Source: Bradyrhizobium sp.
GTDB lineage: Bacteria; Pseudomonadota; Alphaproteobacteria; Rhizobiales; Xanthobacteraceae
Reading direction: 5' to 3'
Assembly (NCBI GenBank): GCA_028290165.1
Contig: JAQGKJ010000284.1
Span: 1 to 7,963 of the forward strand
Length of the DNA stretch: 7,963 nt
The position numbers and the translations under genes were made by a program. Below the pieces are notes generated by a model, which was not told where the DNA came from, searched no databases, and saw only the letters and a list, made by a program, of their open reading frames with translations. Of the stretch, positions 5,954-7,963 are shown piece by piece. Numbering within the stretch: the stretch's first letter is position 1; each line of letters starts with the position of its first letter.

Positions 5954-6718
5954 ATGAAAGGGCTTTCGCTCGCTGCCGCCGCCTCGATGCTGGGCCTTGC
6001 GCTCGGGATGTCAGCGATGACTGAGCTGCGGGCCGCTGAACTCAAGATTTTGGCCGGCGGCTCCACGACCGGCTGGCTGAACGAACTCGCGCCTCAATTC
6101 GAGCGCGCCTCCGGCCATAAGCTTGTCATTCATTTCGATTCCACCCCCAACTTGATCAAGCAGGTCACCTCGAGCGCGCCATTCGACGCAGCAGTCGTGC
6201 CTGTCGATGTCTTCAAGGACGCCGCCGCAAAAGCCCGCATTGTCCCCGGCCCCACCATCGACATTGCCCGGGTCGGCTACGGCGTCGCCGTCCGCGCCGG
6301 CACTCCCAGGCCCGACGTCAGCACATCGGATGCGCTGAAAAAGACCCTGCTCGACGCAACATCCATCGCCTTCGTGCCGGATAGCGCCGCCGGCGCTTAC
6401 GTCTCGAAAGTGTTCGACCGTCTCGGCATCGGCGAGGCCATGAAAGCCAAGACAAAGCCGCAGGCCGCGCCGAACCAGATCGCGCCGGCCGTCGCCAAGG
6501 GCGACGCCGAACTCGGGATATTTCTCGTCAACGTACTGATCGCCCCCGGCGTCGAACTGGCCGGCGCGTTCCCGGCTGAACTGCAGCAGGAACTGGTTTT
6601 CACCGCCGCCGTCGCCGCTGACAGCAAGGAGGCCGAAGCCGCCAAAGCGTTCATCAGCTTTCTGACCACTCCCACCGCCATGGCTGTCATCAAGGCCAGG
6701 GGCATGACCCCCGGCTAA
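5954..6718 (+). CDS. ModA-like periplasmic substrate-binding protein, orphan within the hpa operon
   Basis: Extracytoplasmic solute-binding protein of the ModA/SBP_bac_11 type, 254 residues. A Sec signal peptide is clear: MKG, a hydrophobic stretch at about 4-22, and likely cleavage near LRAA (25-28). The mature part starts ELKILAGGSTTGWLNELAPQ, like the ModA N-terminus, followed by HFDSTPNLIKQV (60-71), PFDAAVVPVDVF (76-87) and a C-terminal AAKAFISFLTTPTAM (229-243). The ModA loop that carries the molybdate-contacting tyrosine (VY-x-T-D-A) reads GIFLVNVL here (188-195), so molybdate is doubtful and an organic ligand is more likely (inference). The start at 5954 has a G-rich stretch just upstream and opens the signal peptide; the frame is open further upstream but without signal-like sequence. 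It lies 44 nt after hpaD and 30 nt before the FAH-family gene. No cognate permease or ATPase is in the window, so partner and ligand are unknown. Confidence 0.85.
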   Translation: MKGLSLAAAASMLGLALGMSAMTELRAAELKILAGGSTTGWLNELAPQFERASGHKLVIHFDSTPNLIKQVTSSAPFDAAVVPVDVFKDAAAKARIVPGPTIDIARVGYGVAVRAGTPRPDVSTSDALKKTLLDATSIAFVPDSAAGAYVSKVFDRLGIGEAMKAKTKPQAAPNQIAPAVAKGDAELGIFLVNVLIAPGVELAGAFPAELQQELVFTAAVAADSKEAEAAKAFISFLTTPTAMAVIKARGMTPG

Positions 6719-6748
6719 GCCGCCCAGCGCATCGTGATCGGACAACGC

Positions 6749-7621
6749 ATGGCCTCATCCTGCATCGCAACCTTCTCCGTCGACGGATCGACAAAATACG
6801 GCGCCGTGGTCGAGGGCGGGATCGTCGATCTCTCCGCGCGCTTTGCGAAGACTTTTCCGACGCTGCGTGAAGCGATCGCCGCCGGCGCGCTGACAAAATT
6901 GGCCGAGGATGCGGCGCGGCGTTCGCCGGATCACGCGCTGGACGCGATCACGTGGCTGCCGCCGATCCCTGCGCCGGAGAAAATCATCTGTATTGGCGTC
7001 AATTATCCCGACCGTAATGCGGAATATAAAGACGGCCAGGACGCGCCGAAATATCCGAGCATGTTCATGCGCACGCCGCGCTCCTTCGTCGGCCACAACG
7101 CACCGTTGGTTCGCCCGCGCGCTTCAGCGCAGCTCGACTACGAGGGCGAAGTGGTTTTGGTCATCGGCAAGGCCGGACGCCACGTTCCCGAAAGCGCGGC
7201 GCTGGATCACATCGCCGCCGTCACGCTGTGCAATGAGGGCACCATCCGCGACTGGGTTCGGCATGCGAAATTCAATGTGACGCAAGGCAAGAATTTTGAT
7301 TCGACCGGCAGTCTCGGGCCATGGCTTGTTCCCTACAGCGACGAGGCGCAGATCGCCGATATCCGGCTGACAACACGGGTCAATGGCGAGACGCGGCAGG
7401 ACGACCGCACGGGCCGACTGATCTTCGGCTTCCGCTATCTGATCAACTATATCTCGACCTTCACCACGCTGGTGCCCGGCGACGTCATTATCACGGGAAC
7501 GCCGACCGGCGCCGGTGCGCGGTTCGATCCGCCGCGCTATCTCAAGCCCGGCGATGTGGTCGAGGTCGAAACGGAAAATATCGGCGTGCTGCGCAATGGC
7601 GTGATCGACGAGGTGTTATGA
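6749..7621 (+). CDS. hpaG: Fumarylacetoacetate hydrolase-family protein, probable HpaG-type decarboxylase/isomerase
   Basis: FAH-superfamily enzyme, 290 residues, cytoplasmic. In this context it probably carries out the HpaG step: decarboxylation of 5-oxopent-3-ene-1,2,5-tricarboxylate and isomerisation of 2-hydroxyhepta-2,4-diene-1,7-dioate. It has a short N-terminal part (1-75) and one FAH domain (about 78-288). Metal-binding Glu132 and Glu134 are in LDYEGEVVLVIGK, followed by NEGTIRDW (162-169), QGKNFDSTGSLGPW (179-192) and the C-terminal ITGTPTGAG. Two departures from common FAH members: the usual Asp ligand in N-D is Glu163, and the N-Y-x-D-H motif reads NYPDR (85-89). E. coli HpaG is a fusion of two such domains; here there is only one. 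Specificity is inferred from the neighbours; a related beta-diketone hydrolase or acylpyruvase is possible. The ATG at 6749 has GGA 8 nt upstream; a GTG at 6734 would add 5 residues. Confidence 0.78.
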   Translation: MASSCIATFSVDGSTKYGAVVEGGIVDLSARFAKTFPTLREAIAAGALTKLAEDAARRSPDHALDAITWLPPIPAPEKIICIGVNYPDRNAEYKDGQDAPKYPSMFMRTPRSFVGHNAPLVRPRASAQLDYEGEVVLVIGKAGRHVPESAALDHIAAVTLCNEGTIRDWVRHAKFNVTQGKNFDSTGSLGPWLVPYSDEAQIADIRLTTRVNGETRQDDRTGRLIFGFRYLINYISTFTTLVPGDVIITGTPTGAGARFDPPRYLKPGDVVEVETENIGVLRNGVIDEVL

Positions 7622-7653
7622 TCTTGTTCGCGAGCGATTGGATGATGCAATGA
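7618..7653 (+). other. 11-codon bridging ORF coupling the FAH-family gene to the ThDP-enzyme gene
   Basis: An ATG at 7618 overlaps the stop of the FAH-family gene (ATGA), with GAGG 4 nt upstream. It reads MILFASDWMMQ and stops at a TGA that overlaps the ATG of the ThDP-enzyme gene (ATGA at 7650-7653). It may act only to carry ribosomes from one gene to the next, since the ThDP gene has a weak ribosome site, or it may be chance. No product function is proposed. Confidence 0.3.
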
Positions 7654-7963
7654 CTGTGAGTTCCGGCGGCGAAGCCATTGTCAGCGGCCTGGTCGCGCAT
7701 GGTGTCGATACCATGTTCGGCCTGCCCGGCGCGCAGACCTACGGGTTGTTCGACGCGTTCCAGCAGGCACAGCTGAAAGTGATCGGTGCGCGCCATGAGC
7801 AGGGCTGCGGCTACATGGCCTATGGCTACGCGCGATCAAGCGGAAAACCCGGCGTGTTCAGCGTGGTGCCCGGCCCGGGCATGCTCAACGCGGGTGCTGC
7901 CTTGCTCACCGCATTCGGATCGAACGAGCCGGTGCTTTGTTTGACCGGACAGGTGCCGACGCC
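7650..7963 (+). CDS. Thiamine diphosphate-dependent enzyme (acetolactate synthase-like), N-terminal part only
   Basis: The first 104 codons of a ThDP-dependent enzyme of the TPP_enzyme_N type (acetolactate synthase / decarboxylase / carboligase superfamily, usually about 550 residues). Visible features: MTVSSGGEAIVSGLVAHGVD, a typical N-terminal helix; MFGLPGAQTYGLFDAF (22-37); the cofactor-activating Glu50 in GARHEQGCGYMAYGYAR; the VVPGPGMLNAGAALLTAF block (72-89); and the start of the NEPVLCLTGQVP strand. The catalytic Glu indicates ordinary ThDP chemistry. Whether it is a 2-oxo acid decarboxylase, a lyase or a carboligase cannot be told without the C-terminal half. It is joined to the FAH-family gene by a 28-nt gap bridged by a tiny ORF, so it is very probably part of the operon. 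No such enzyme belongs to the textbook homoprotocatechuate pathway. Confidence 0.9.
   Translation, partial: MTVSSGGEAIVSGLVAHGVDTMFGLPGAQTYGLFDAFQQAQLKVIGARHEQGCGYMAYGYARSSGKPGVFSVVPGPGMLNAGAALLTAFGSNEPVLCLTGQVPT

Overview
The window is GC-rich, with Shine-Dalgarno-led genes, short intergenic gaps and alphaproteobacterial-looking protein sequences. The gene set and the type of palindromic repeat suggest a Bradyrhizobium/Rhodopseudomonas-like member of the Hyphomicrobiales (Nitrobacteraceae). That assignment is from general recognition, not from a search. The window carries much of a homoprotocatechuate (3,4-dihydroxyphenylacetate) meta-cleavage cluster (hpa), of the kind used for 4-hydroxyphenylacetate and tyrosine-derived aromatics, beside an ABC uptake system.

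Minus strand, 1-2557, read right to left: a MarR-family repressor of the HpaR type (2015-2557); a 232-bp gap with several inverted repeats; a branched-chain-amino-acid-type periplasmic binding protein (638-1782) that is broken by an apparent one-base deletion near 912; a strong hairpin terminator/processing site (599-631); and the first 159 codons of a LivH-type permease (1-477) that runs off the left edge.

Plus strand, 2756-7963: hpaF (CHM isomerase), overlapping hpaE (CHMS dehydrogenase); a 171-bp highly structured palindromic repeat (4718-4888); a vicinal-oxygen-chelate type hpaD (extradiol dioxygenase); a ModA-like periplasmic binding protein with no visible permease; a single-domain fumarylacetoacetate-hydrolase-family protein, the probable HpaG-type decarboxylase/isomerase; and the start of a thiamine-diphosphate enzyme that runs off the right edge. 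All genes point the same way with short gaps, apart from the repeat, so one operon is likely.

Inferred working: the LivH-type transporter brings in a hydroxylated phenylacetate or related compound. HpaD opens the ring of homoprotocatechuate, HpaE oxidises the semialdehyde, HpaF isomerises the product and the FAH-family protein decarboxylates/isomerises it. The hydratase and aldolase that finish the pathway are not in the window. HpaR sits divergently from hpaF, and the gap between them holds a perfect 12-bp palindrome, TTAACATGTTAA, which is the best candidate operator. The least conventional parts are the orphan ModA-like protein, the ThDP enzyme, the structured repeat inside the operon and the frameshifted binding-protein gene. 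I saw no RNA genes, CRISPR array, transposase or integrase.
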